DNA of 64,000 nt from Pseudomonas sp. PA27(2017). Lineage in GTDB: Bacteria; Pseudomonadota; Gammaproteobacteria; Pseudomonadales; Pseudomonadaceae. How positions within the stretch are numbered: position 1 is the first letter of the stretch; every line of letters begins with the position of its first letter. The position numbers and the translations under genes are program-made. Below, in pieces: positions 17,686 to 25,576 of the stretch. Location: assembly GCF_001945445.1 (NCBI RefSeq), contig NZ_MSXW01000008.1, positions 62,001 through 126,000 of the forward strand, in the 5' to 3' direction. A model generated the notes under the pieces. That model worked only from the letters and a program-made list of their open reading frames with translations, had not been told where the DNA came from and did no database searches.

Positions 17686-19812
17686 ATGCGGTTCACCGAC
17701 ATATCCCGCCGCCCCACGCACTATGTTTTCACCGGTTTCATCGCCCTGCTGGCTCCCATGGCCGACGCACAGGCACGCCGCACGGAACCGTTGGAGCTGG
17801 AACGGACCGAAATCCTCGGCACACGGGAACAAGCTTATCGATCGACCATCGCGCCCACGGCTAACAAGAGCGACACGTCAGTCAAGGAAACACCTTTTTC
17901 GATCCAGACGGTAACCCGCGAGCTGATCGAGGATCGTGGCGTCACTACCTTCGGCGAAGCCATCCGTACTGTGCCCGGCGTTACCAATCAGGTGGGCTGG
18001 GGTGGCATGAATGATCGTTTTCGACTGCGCGGCTTCGCCACTGAAAGCAACTTGAAGAACGGCATCCGTCGCAGTAGCTTCGCCGCCCTCGACGAGCTGG
18101 CCAATATCGAGCAGATAGAAGTACTCAAAGGTCCAGCCTCCGCGCTGTATGGCCGCTTCGAACCCGGCGGCGTCGTCAATCTGGTCACCCGCAAGCCCCA
18201 GGCCGAGCAGCGCACTCGAATCGATGTGAGTGCCGGGCGGTATGACTTCTATCGCAGCACCCTGGACAGCACCGGCGCGCTCACTGACGACCTCGACTAT
18301 CGCCTGACCAGCGCCTGGCAGGACAACGGCAGCTTCCGCGATTTTGTCGACAACTCGAGCCAGTTCATTTCACCTGTGCTCGGTTGGAAACTGGCGCCGC
18401 TGACCACCCTGACCATCGAGTTCGAGTACGCCCGCAAGGTTGCCGACATGGATCGTGGCTTCGGCAACAACCCGCTCTACCTGCAGGCGCCGCGCTCACG
18501 CAATTTTGCAGAACCCGATACGCGGGTCAGTGCCACCAGCAAACTCGCCTCGGTCACCCTGGATCATGCGCTGGATGACGACTGGGACCTGCACGCCGCC
18601 TTGCAGGCATCTGATGCCCGGCAGTCGAGCCACTGGTATGCCTATGGTTTTCTCAACGGTGGTATCGGTGGTACGCCGAGCGCCCCTACCGTCAGCCGTC
18701 GACCGCAGTGGAACCAGGACCGACAGATCGACGCAACCGCCCTGGCCGAGATCAGTCGCCGCCTGACGACCGGCTCAATAGGCCATCGCGTCCTGCTGGG
18801 CGCCGAGTACAGCCGAGACTGGTGGGACTACGATGCAGCTGCAGGTGCCAGCTCCTCCATCGACTTCAATGCCCCGATCTACGGTAGCCCGCCTGGGCCA
18901 CTAAGCCCGGCAGGTTCGGGCCGCTTCATCAATGACTCCTGGGCCCTCTATGCCCAGGATGAACTGAGCTTCGGCGCCGAAGAGCGCTGGCGCCTGCTAC
19001 TGGGTGGGCGTTTCGACCAAATGAGAGCCTCCACCTTCGATCAATGGTACGGCTTAGACGAGGCATCGCAGAAAAGCTTCAACGCGTTCTCGCCGCGCGT
19101 GGGCCTGACCTGGACGCCGGTCGATGCAGTTTCCCTCTATGCCAGCTGGTCGCGGTCGATGCGTACCGAGCTGAACAACGGCATCCTGCGCGATGGCCAG
19201 GTACCCAAACCGGTGTCGGGCGAACAGGTCGAGATCGGCAGCAAACTCAGCCTGCTGGAGGGTCGCTTCGCGCCGACGCTGGCCATTTTTGACATCCGCC
19301 GCCGTGATGGCCTCGTCTCGGACCCCAATGACCCGACCTTCACCTACAGCATTCAGGTTGGCGAGCAACGCAGCAAGGGTTGGGAAATCGACCTGCCCTT
19401 CATGATCACTCCGCGCTGGCGCCTGCTGGCGAGCTACACACGCCTCGACACGACCATCAGCAAGGACACCGACAACGGCATGCAAGGTAATCGTCTGGCC
19501 AATGCACCGTGTAGCAATGCCAGCCTGTGGAGCACCTATGACCTGGCGACCCTTCCCGGCCTGAGCATCGGCATAGGCGCCAACCGGGTGGGTGAACGCG
19601 AGGCCAACAACGCCAACAGTTTCAGCCTGCCCGCTTACACGCGATGGGACGCCAACCTCACGTACCGTTTCGGCCAGGCCCAGCGCTACCGCACCCAACT
19701 CAACGTTCAGAACCTGTTCGACAAGCGCTATTACGACTCCGGCGGCAGCTTCGTACCCACGTACCCCGGCGCACCGCGCATGGCGATAGTGAGTATGGGC
19801 GTGACGTTCTGA
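17686..19812 (+). CDS. TonB-dependent outer-membrane receptor (siderophore/metallophore type)
   Basis: 708 aa. A signal-like N terminus (ending near MADAQA) is followed by the plug domain: VKETPFSIQTVTRELIEDRG, then IEQIEVLKGPASALYGRFEP and GGVVNLVTRKP, typical of ferric-siderophore receptors such as FhuA/FpvA. The 22-strand barrel ends with a C-terminal phenylalanine (SMGVTF), the outer-membrane assembly signal, and contains the late NLFDKRYYDSG motif. There is no N-terminal signalling domain. It is divergent from the riboswitch operon. The Zur-box-like site upstream suggests a zinc-starvation role such as a metallophore receptor, but ligand is not readable. Confidence 0.88.
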   Translation: MRFTDISRRPTHYVFTGFIALLAPMADAQARRTEPLELERTEILGTREQAYRSTIAPTANKSDTSVKETPFSIQTVTRELIEDRGVTTFGEAIRTVPGVTNQVGWGGMNDRFRLRGFATESNLKNGIRRSSFAALDELANIEQIEVLKGPASALYGRFEPGGVVNLVTRKPQAEQRTRIDVSAGRYDFYRSTLDSTGALTDDLDYRLTSAWQDNGSFRDFVDNSSQFISPVLGWKLAPLTTLTIEFEYARKVADMDRGFGNNPLYLQAPRSRNFAEPDTRVSATSKLASVTLDHALDDDWDLHAALQASDARQSSHWYAYGFLNGGIGGTPSAPTVSRRPQWNQDRQIDATALAEISRRLTTGSIGHRVLLGAEYSRDWWDYDAAAGASSSIDFNAPIYGSPPGPLSPAGSGRFINDSWALYAQDELSFGAEERWRLLLGGRFDQMRASTFDQWYGLDEASQKSFNAFSPRVGLTWTPVDAVSLYASWSRSMRTELNNGILRDGQVPKPVSGEQVEIGSKLSLLEGRFAPTLAIFDIRRRDGLVSDPNDPTFTYSIQVGEQRSKGWEIDLPFMITPRWRLLASYTRLDTTISKDTDNGMQGNRLANAPCSNASLWSTYDLATLPGLSIGIGANRVGEREANNANSFSLPAYTRWDANLTYRFGQAQRYRTQLNVQNLFDKRYYDSGGSFVPTYPGAPRMAIVSMGVTF

Positions 19813-19907
19813 GCATCGACTGACTCCGGTAGGCGCACCGCTCCTACCGAACAGATCTCACTGATTATGCAGCGTTACAGACGGCTCAAGAATTTCAAAG
19901 ACAGGCT

Positions 19908-19926
19908 TGTAATGAGAATCAAAATC
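19908..19926. promoter_or_regulatory. Fur-box-like sequence upstream of rpmE2
   Basis: TGTAATGAGAATCAAAATC matches the 19-bp Fur consensus at about 14 positions, with an intact AATGA-N-AATCA core. It lies 16 nt before the Zur-like site. It could be a second metal-responsive operator, or only AT-rich promoter DNA. Confidence 0.35.
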
Positions 19927-19941
19927 GATAAAATCAATTTA

Positions 19942-19954
19942 GATACATTATAAC
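19942..19954. promoter_or_regulatory. Zur-box-like operator before rpmE2
   Basis: GATACATTATAAC matches the core GTTATA-N-TATAAC at 11 of 13 positions, 20 nt before the rpmE2 start codon. The zinc-free L31/L36 paralogues are classical Zur targets, which makes this reading likely. Confidence 0.55.
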
Positions 19955-19973
19955 CTACCAATACGGAGTTCCC

Positions 19974-20234
19974 ATGAAACCTGGTATCCACCCTGACTAC
20001 CGCCTCGTGCTGTTCCACGACGTGGCCGCTGACGCCTACTGGCTGATCGGCTCGACGGTCGACACCGACAAGACCCGCCAGCACAGCGATGGCAACACCT
20101 ATCCCTATGTAACCCTGGACGTATCCAGCGCTTCGCATCCCATCTATACCGGTCAGCAGCGCCAGGTCACCAGCGAAGGCCGTGTGGCCGGCTTCAACAA
20201 GCGCTTCGCCGGATTTGCAGGAGCCAAGGCATGA
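19974..20234 (+). CDS. rpmE2: 50S ribosomal protein L31 type B (zinc-independent)
   Basis: 86 aa, starting [10 protein letters not shown] and containing HPIYTGQQ near the C-terminal third, as in type B L31. The four-cysteine zinc site of type A L31 is absent; there is no cysteine in the protein. Under zinc limitation it replaces the zinc-containing L31 so that zinc can be reused. The stop overlaps the start of rpmJ2 (ATGA), so the two are coupled. A Zur-box-like sequence lies 20 nt upstream. Confidence 0.95.
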   Translation: MKPGIHPDYRLVLFHDVAADAYWLIGSTVDTDKTRQHSDGNTYPYVTLDVSSASHPIYTGQQRQVTSEGRVAGFNKRFAGFAGAKA

Positions 20235-20386
20235 AAGTCGTCGCCTCGCTGAAACAGGCCAAGTTGCGTCATCGCGACTGCCAGATCGTCAAACGTCGCG
20301 GCCGCATCTACGTGATCTGCAAGACCGAACCGCGCTTCAAGTGCGTGCAGGGCCGGCCCAAGCCACAACGCAAGAACAAGGGATAA
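20231..20386 (+). CDS. rpmJ2: 50S ribosomal protein L36 type B (zinc-independent)
   Basis: 51 aa, short and very basic: [18 protein letters not shown], then [17 protein letters not shown] and a Lys/Arg-rich tail. The CCCH zinc ligands of ordinary L36 are incomplete, and the longer C-terminal tail is typical of the type B paralogue. It is coupled to rpmE2 by a 4-nt overlap. It should substitute for zinc-binding L36 under zinc starvation. Confidence 0.93.
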   Translation: MKVVASLKQAKLRHRDCQIVKRRGRIYVICKTEPRFKCVQGRPKPQRKNKG

Positions 20387-20405
20387 GTGGCTGCATCGAC
20401 ATCGC

Positions 20406-20675
20406 GGCGCGATTGCAGCCATCTTTCCAAGGCCGCGTCGCAACAACCACTCGCCGCAGGGCGCGGCTACAGTATCGAGGCGTGTGCAAAATCGACGGTT
20501 CGACACCATGCTGGTAGGAGCGTCGCCCTCGGCGCGAATGCGATGGTGGCCGTTCTCAACATCTGCGGCGCGACAACCATTCGCCCGCAAGCAGGCTCCT
20601 ACAGTATCGAGGAGCCTGCAATATCGACGGTTCGACGCCATGTCGGTAGGAGCATCGCCCTCGGCGCGAAGCGAT
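20406..20675. repeat. Tandem duplication (132-nt period) carrying REP sequences
   Basis: The region between rpmJ2 and the DUF971 gene holds about two imperfect copies of a 132-nt unit. ACAGTATCGAGG recurs at 20469 and 20601, and a REP sequence (GTAGGAGC..TCGCCCTCGG) recurs at 20514 and 20646. An inverted REP partner lies at 20581-20602 (complement GTAGGAGCCTGC). No gene is seen here. Confidence 0.75.
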
Positions 20676-20734
20676 TTTCGGTCATCCCGCAGATGGCACC
20701 GCGACGACCAGGCCATGCGACAAGCATGGCCAAC

Positions 20735-21028
20735 TCAACCTGCCACCTCCCCCAGCTCACGCAAATAACGCCAGGGATAGATACCGCGGTCGTGACCATC
20801 GTCGAACATCAGTTGCACACCATAGCCCTGGGCATGGATCGCCGTGATGCGTATGCCATCCGGCACCACATCGATACGCTGCGCCAACCGCGCCGCCCGG
20901 CATTTCGAGCATGGGCACGCAGCACGCAGGCGGCCATGGCCGAGCACCTGAACCTGCCCTGCTCCCCAATCGACGCTTAGCGTCCCCTGCGCGGCGCTGT
21001 TGCGTACTGCGACGGGCGCCTGGTTCAT
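20735..21028 (-). CDS. DUF971 (GBBH-like N-terminal domain) protein
   Basis: 97 aa, essentially one DUF971 domain: LSVDWGAGQVQVLGHGRLR, then ACPCSKCRAAR, which supplies a cysteine cluster that can bind metal, then the conserved GIYPWRYLREL at the C terminus. The domain is found at the N terminus of gamma-butyrobetaine hydroxylase, fused to Fe-S carrier proteins, or alone. The start overlaps the HEAT-repeat stop codon (ATGA). As last gene of the AprA-like operon it may help with Fe-S or metal loading of the redox proteins; this is inference. Confidence 0.85.
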   Translation of the reverse strand: MNQAPVAVRNSAAQGTLSVDWGAGQVQVLGHGRLRAACPCSKCRAARLAQRIDVVPDGIRITAIHAQGYGVQLMFDDGHDRGIYPWRYLRELGEVAG

Positions 21029-22005
21029 GGGGTGAGCGAACGCAACTGGCCGATGGCGATCCGCACGGCCTTGCGCACTTCCGGGTCGGCATCGTTCTCG
21101 GCGGCTTGCAGGGCTGGCAGCGCGGCGCCATCGCCCAGCTCGCCCAGTGCCAGCGCCGATTCCTTGCGCAGGTTGCTGATGGCGTGCCCGAGCAATTCCA
21201 CAAGCCCGTCATGCGCCGCTGCGAAGCGCAAGCGACCGAGCGAGCGCACCGCGCGCAGGCGCACCTGCCAGTAGCTGTCGCTCAGCGCCTCCAGCAGCGC
21301 GGGGCCGGCCGTCGCCTGGCCGACCTTACCCAGCGTGGTGGCTGCTTCTTCGCGCACCTGCCATTCACGATCCTTGAGCGCCGCCTTTAGGGCCGGCAGC
21401 ACGCTGTCGTCGCTGGCCAGGCCCAAAGCGCCGGTTGCCGCACGGCGTACTTCGGTATCGCTATCGTCACTGGCCAGGCGCGCCAACAAGGGCAAGGCAT
21501 CGCTTTGCTTGAGCCAGCCAAGAATGCCCACCGCCTCGCGACGCACGAAGGCATCGCTATCCTGCAGCGCCGCAACAGCGGTGGGTACGCTGTCGATCAG
21601 GCGCAACTCACGCAAGGCACGCAACGCGCTGGCGCGTACGAAGGCGTCGGCATGAACGGCCCAGGGCAATACCACACGGCCCGCCTCGGCGCTCTTCAGT
21701 TCGCTGAGGCTCTGCGCCGCCGCGCCGCGTACCCGGGCGTCGGCATCGGTCAGCGCCGCACAGAGCGCGTCGACCACCTCGGGCTCCTCCCAGGCTTCCA
21801 GCAGCCGCGCCGCTTCGGCCCGCACATCGGCAGAGCTGTCCCGGGTCAGCGCCTGGGTCAACCAGGGCAACGCCTCTGGTTCTTCCAGGTCGGCCAGTTC
21901 GATCAGGGCGATGCGCCGCACCCCGGCGTCGCCATCCTGCAGGCGCGGCAGCAGGTCGAGAATGTCGGGGTTGTCGGTGCTTATATCGTTGTTCGGGTTG
22001 GTCAT
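21025..22005 (-). CDS. HEAT-repeat protein
   Basis: 326 aa made almost wholly of about ten alpha-helical HEAT/PBS-lyase-type repeats of ~31 residues, each with the pattern D-A-x-V-R-x-x-A-A-x-x-L-G-x-L (for example DADPEVRKAVRIAIGQL at the end). No signal peptide, so cytoplasmic. Such repeat solenoids act as protein-binding scaffolds or as cofactor-attachment lyases. It overlaps the ABC ATPase gene and the DUF971 gene, placing it firmly in the operon. A maturation or scaffold role for the flavoprotein/ferredoxin is possible but not shown. Confidence 0.85.
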   Translation of the reverse strand: MTNPNNDISTDNPDILDLLPRLQDGDAGVRRIALIELADLEEPEALPWLTQALTRDSSADVRAEAARLLEAWEEPEVVDALCAALTDADARVRGAAAQSLSELKSAEAGRVVLPWAVHADAFVRASALRALRELRLIDSVPTAVAALQDSDAFVRREAVGILGWLKQSDALPLLARLASDDSDTEVRRAATGALGLASDDSVLPALKAALKDREWQVREEAATTLGKVGQATAGPALLEALSDSYWQVRLRAVRSLGRLRFAAAHDGLVELLGHAISNLRKESALALGELGDGAALPALQAAENDADPEVRKAVRIAIGQLRSLTP

Positions 22006-22856
22006 AGCGCTACTCGCAATGGCGGGTGTTCGGTAGGCAGGCCGAGCGGCGTCAGGCGCGGCAGCTCGCGGCCTTCTTCATGGCGCAGCAGTTCCAGGCA
22101 GTGGCGCTTGAGCTGCACGAAGTCGGGACTGGTCAACAGGCCGGCGTGGCGTGGGCGACGGAAGTCCAGGCACAAGTCTTCGATAAAGCGGCCCGGTCGC
22201 GGGCTCATCACCAGAATGCGATCGGCCAGGAACAGGGCTTCGTCGATGTCATGGGTGACGAACACCACCGTGGTGCGAACCCGGCCCCAGATATCCAACA
22301 ACAACTCCTGCATCTTGCTGCGCGTCTGGGCGTCCAGGGCACCGAAAGGCTCGTCCATCAACAGCAGGCGTGGCCGGTTGATCAGCACCCGGGCGATCTC
22401 GGCGCGCTGCTGCATGCCGCCGGAGAGCTGATTGGGCCAGCGCGAGGCGAAATCCTGCAGGCCAACCAGGCCAAGGAATTCCCGCGCCCGCTGGCGCCGT
22501 TCCACTTTGCCGATGCCCTGCATCTTCAGGCCGAAGGCAACGTTGTCGAGCACGCTGCGCCAGGGCAACAGGGTGTGGTGCTGGAACACCATGCCGCGCT
22601 GCGGCGACGGGCCACCCACCGCCTGGCCATCGACCCGCAAGGCGCCAGCGCTAGGCGTCAGGTGCCCGGCCAGGGCGCCAAGCAAGGTTGATTTGCCACA
22701 ACCGGACGGGCCGAGAATGCACACGAACTCGCCCGCCGCGATGGAGAAGTCCAGCGCCTGCACGGCTTCGAATGCCTGGGCGCCTTCGCCGAGGCGGATG
22801 GTCAGTTTTTCGATGTCGATCCGTCCGGCCGACAGCGCCGTTTCATGGATGCTCAT
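22002..22856 (-). CDS. ABC transporter ATPase, nitrate/sulfonate/taurine type
   Basis: 284 aa. Walker A GPSGCGKST, signature LSGGMQQRAEIARVL, Walker B LLLMDEPFGALD, switch region FVTHDIDEALFLADRI. These are typical of TauB/SsuB/NrtD. The ATG at 22856 overlaps the permease stop; 68 extra codons upstream lie inside the permease gene and are ignored. With the permease and the large binding protein it forms a complete importer. Confidence 0.88.
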   Translation of the reverse strand: MSIHETALSAGRIDIEKLTIRLGEGAQAFEAVQALDFSIAAGEFVCILGPSGCGKSTLLGALAGHLTPSAGALRVDGQAVGGPSPQRGMVFQHHTLLPWRSVLDNVAFGLKMQGIGKVERRQRAREFLGLVGLQDFASRWPNQLSGGMQQRAEIARVLINRPRLLLMDEPFGALDAQTRSKMQELLLDIWGRVRTTVVFVTHDIDEALFLADRILVMSPRPGRFIEDLCLDFRRPRHAGLLTSPDFVQLKRHCLELLRHEEGRELPRLTPLGLPTEHPPLRVAL

Positions 22857-23638
22857 CAGTGACGCCCTCCCGCGCAGTACCAGGGCGTCAGCAGACTGCC
22901 GAGGCGCTTGACCAACAGGCTGCTGCCCATGCCGAGCACACCGATCAGCAGCATGCCGACGATGATGTCCGGGTAGTTCTGGATGGTGTAGGACTCCCAG
23001 GTGTAATAGCCGATGCCGAACTGCCCGGAGATCATTTCCGCAGTGACCAGGCAGAACCACGAAGTACCCATGCCGATCGCCAGGCCGGTGACGATGCTCG
23101 GCGCAGCGCCCGGCAGGATCACCTCACGGAGGACCGCCAGGCGCCCTGCCCCGAGGCTGCGCGCCGAGGCGACCAGGCGGGCGTCGACGCCTTCCACGCC
23201 ATGGATGGTGTTGAGCAGCACCGGGAACAGCGCGCCGGTGAAGGTGATGAAGATCATCGACAATTCAGAGGAAGGAAACATCAGGATCGCCAGAGGAATC
23301 CAGGCCACGGCAGGAATCGGCCGCAGCACTTCAAGCGGCGGTAGCAGGCTGTCTTCGGCCCAGCGAGAACGGCCAATAGCGATGCCCAGAGCGACGCCCA
23401 GCACGGCGGCGATCAGGTAACCGGAAAACACCCGGCCGAGGCTACTGCCGACGTGATCCCAGAGCCTGCTGGATTCGACCAGCGCCACGGCAGCGTTCAC
23501 CACCGAGGCTGGCGTGGGCACGTAGGTAAAGGTCAGCAAACCGAAATCCAGGCGCGATTGCGTCGCCACCTGCCAGAAAACCAGACACAGGGCGAGCGAA
23601 GCCAGACGCAAGGGCCAGCGGTGTAGAGAAGTCATCAT
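22856..23638 (-). CDS. ABC transporter permease, TauC/SsuC type
   Basis: 260 aa with six predicted membrane helices and the coupling-loop motif EVILPGAAPSIVTGLAIGMG, where the EAA loop contacts the ATPase. VLRPIPAVAWIPLAIL is also typical of SsuC/TauC. A GGAG site precedes the ATG pair at 23638/23635. It lies 50 nt after the binding-protein gene and overlaps the ATPase gene. Confidence 0.88.
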   Translation of the reverse strand: MMTSLHRWPLRLASLALCLVFWQVATQSRLDFGLLTFTYVPTPASVVNAAVALVESSRLWDHVGSSLGRVFSGYLIAAVLGVALGIAIGRSRWAEDSLLPPLEVLRPIPAVAWIPLAILMFPSSELSMIFITFTGALFPVLLNTIHGVEGVDARLVASARSLGAGRLAVLREVILPGAAPSIVTGLAIGMGTSWFCLVTAEMISGQFGIGYYTWESYTIQNYPDIIVGMLLIGVLGMGSSLLVKRLGSLLTPWYCAGGRH

Positions 23639-23688
23639 CAGGCTCCAGTGAAATGCTGCACCACATGGGGCATGGCGCAGCAGGCCGA

Positions 23689-25095
23689 TCAGCGGGCGGC
23701 TATCTGGCGCTGGTTGGCGCTGCCGAAGTCCAGCGCTTCACCGCCGTGAGCCTTGGCATAGGCCTGGGCCTGATCCTTGAGCAGGAAGGCGCTGAGTTCA
23801 CCTTTGCCGTTACGCACGAACCAGGCCTGGTTGGCCAGCAGCTTGATGCCGCTGTCGGTGGCCTGGGCGTAGATGGCGCGGATGTCCTTGCCCTCTTCCT
23901 CAAGTTGCGCCAGGGCTTTGAAGGCAGCCTCCGGCGAGGCGTAGTGGCGCACTTTGCTCTCGCCACGCACCCAGATCTGCGCCACACGCTTGAAGTCGGT
24001 GATCGGCTGGCCGGTCACTGCATCGTTGGCCTCTAACGGCAGTTGCGCGTAGTTGGCCAGCGCCTGGTCATAATCTCGCCCCTCGGCCTCGAAGGCGGCC
24101 TTGATGTACTGGTCATCGATGAATTGCTCGACGTTCAGGCCGCGGTCGGTCTTCTTCAGCAACTTGAGGGTGTCGATGGAGGTGGCCACCGCCTGACGGT
24201 ATTCAGGCTTCCAGGTGAAATCGCGGGTCTGCAAACCCAGCGGACCGTGAAACAGGTAGTTCACCTCTGCCTCGATGCCGGTGACCTTTTCGATCAGCTC
24301 ACTGTACTTCTCCGGCTCGGCAGCGAACAGGCGGTCGGCTTCCAAGCCAGCGCGCAGATAGGCCGTGACGATCTCCGGGTACTTCTTGGCATAGTCGGCG
24401 TCTACTAGCGCGCCGTGCAGGGTCGGCGCGTCGGCCTGGGAGCCGTCGTAGATCTTGCGAGCGAAGCCTCGGTTGGGGAACAGTTCGGCGAACGGCACGA
24501 AGTCCGCATGGGCCTCGATACGGTTGCTGCGCAGCGCCGAGCCGGCGATTTCCGGGGCCTGGGCGATGATGCGCACGTCCTTCTGCGGGTCCCAGCCCTG
24601 GGCAGCGACGGCGCGCAGCAGCATGCCGTGGGCAGTAGACGCGAACGGCACGGAAATGGTCTTGCCCTTCAGCTCGGCCAGCGATTGCACGCTGGAGGAT
24701 GCCGGCACCACGATGCCGTTGCCACTGCCCTTGGTGCTGCCCGACAACACGGTGATGAACAGGCTCTGCTTGCCGGCGTCACGATGAGCCACACCGTTGA
24801 ACGAACCGGGGAAATCGGCCATGGCGCCGAAGTCCAGTTTGCCGGCGACCATTTCATTGGTCAGCGGCGCGCCGCTGGTGAAGTTCTTCCACTCTACTTC
24901 GTACTTGGCGTCCTTGTACTTGCCGTCGCGCGGCAGGTATTTGTCGAGCAGGCCGAGCTCGCGGATCAGCAAACCGCCGGTGGCGCAGTTGATGGTGGTG
25001 TCCTGGGTGCCGATGGCGATACGGATGGTCTCGGCCTGAGCAGTGATGCTGCCGATGGCCAGCGCAAGGCCGACCAGAGTGGTACGCAAGTGCAT
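23689..25095 (-). CDS. Periplasmic binding protein, NMT1/TauA-like, long form
   Basis: 468 aa with signal peptide (cleavage near AQA-ET, residue 20). The binding fold starts TIRIAIGTQDTTINCATGG. DFGAMADFPGSF and GSTKGSGNGIVVP mark the ligand cleft of nitrate/sulfonate/taurine-type receptors. At ~470 aa it is about 130 residues longer than TauA or SsuA; the extra part is at the C terminus. The ATG at 25095 has GAGGGGAG upstream. It is 176 nt downstream of the ferredoxin gene. Ligand unknown, presumably a small anion that is substrate for the flavoprotein. Confidence 0.82.
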   Translation of the reverse strand: MHLRTTLVGLALAIGSITAQAETIRIAIGTQDTTINCATGGLLIRELGLLDKYLPRDGKYKDAKYEVEWKNFTSGAPLTNEMVAGKLDFGAMADFPGSFNGVAHRDAGKQSLFITVLSGSTKGSGNGIVVPASSSVQSLAELKGKTISVPFASTAHGMLLRAVAAQGWDPQKDVRIIAQAPEIAGSALRSNRIEAHADFVPFAELFPNRGFARKIYDGSQADAPTLHGALVDADYAKKYPEIVTAYLRAGLEADRLFAAEPEKYSELIEKVTGIEAEVNYLFHGPLGLQTRDFTWKPEYRQAVATSIDTLKLLKKTDRGLNVEQFIDDQYIKAAFEAEGRDYDQALANYAQLPLEANDAVTGQPITDFKRVAQIWVRGESKVRHYASPEAAFKALAQLEEEGKDIRAIYAQATDSGIKLLANQAWFVRNGKGELSAFLLKDQAQAYAKAHGGEALDFGSANQRQIAAR

Positions 25096-25229
25096 GGGTG
25101 TCTCCCCTCGAATCAATGGTATTCGTCTCCGCCAGCCGGTCGGTGGTGGGAAACGAGGGGTGTGTCGATCAGGCGTCCGGTGGTTGGCCGGATGGCGTGT
25201 TGCTTTTTCTTATGTTTGGTTGTGCATCC

Positions 25230-25260
25230 GTAGCCTGGGTTGAACGCAGCGATACCCAGG
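25230..25260. repeat. REP-like intergenic repeat, copy 2
   Basis: GTAGCCTGGGTTGAACGCAG followed by CGATACCCAGG. It is the near-identical inverse of the sequence at 1766-1797. It lies between the ferredoxin and binding-protein genes of the AprA-like operon, where it could form a CCTGGGT/ACCCAGG hairpin in the mRNA and set the ratio of upstream to downstream expression. Confidence 0.55.
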
Positions 25261-25271
25261 TGAATGGCAAC

Positions 25272-25517
25272 TCAGCGCAGCAGATAGGGAATCTCGACGC
25301 GCACCGCGTCGGTCGGACAATCCTTCTCGCACGGCATGCAGTACCAACACTCGTCGAACGCCATGTAGGCCTTCTGGGTCGCCGGATTGATCGCCAGCAG
25401 GTCCATTGGGCAGACGTCGACGCACACGGTGCAGCCCTTGTGGGCGATGCACTTGTCTTCGTCGATGGTCACGGGGGCATTGCTGCGGAACAGGATGTCC
25501 TGAGGCTGGAAGCTCAT
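25272..25517 (-). CDS. Small ferredoxin with two [4Fe-4S] motifs (AprB-like)
   Basis: 81 aa. Two cluster motifs are visible: CIAHKGCTVCVDVCP, where the first spacing is widened to C-x5-C-x2-C-x3-CP, and CWYCMPCEKDCP with normal C-x2-C-x2-C-x3-CP spacing. The widened first motif is like that of adenylylsulfate-reductase beta subunits, but the long C-terminal arm of AprB is missing. It follows the AprA-like gene by 59 nt and is probably its electron-transfer partner. Confidence 0.88.
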   Translation of the reverse strand: MSFQPQDILFRSNAPVTIDEDKCIAHKGCTVCVDVCPMDLLAINPATQKAYMAFDECWYCMPCEKDCPTDAVRVEIPYLLR

Positions 25518-25576
25518 ATCACGGTGTCCTCGGAGCCTGCGGCTCTCGTATTTTTCTGCGTCTGATCAGCGACTCA

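Noticed and set aside
17343..17864. 173-codon plus-strand frame before the TonB receptor
   Set aside because: It overlaps the cobalamin riboswitch on the other strand and the receptor start; composition is not protein-like.
20406..20675. Possible CRISPR array
   Set aside because: Only two long imperfect units with a 132-nt period and REP sequences; no short regular repeats or spacers and no cas genes.
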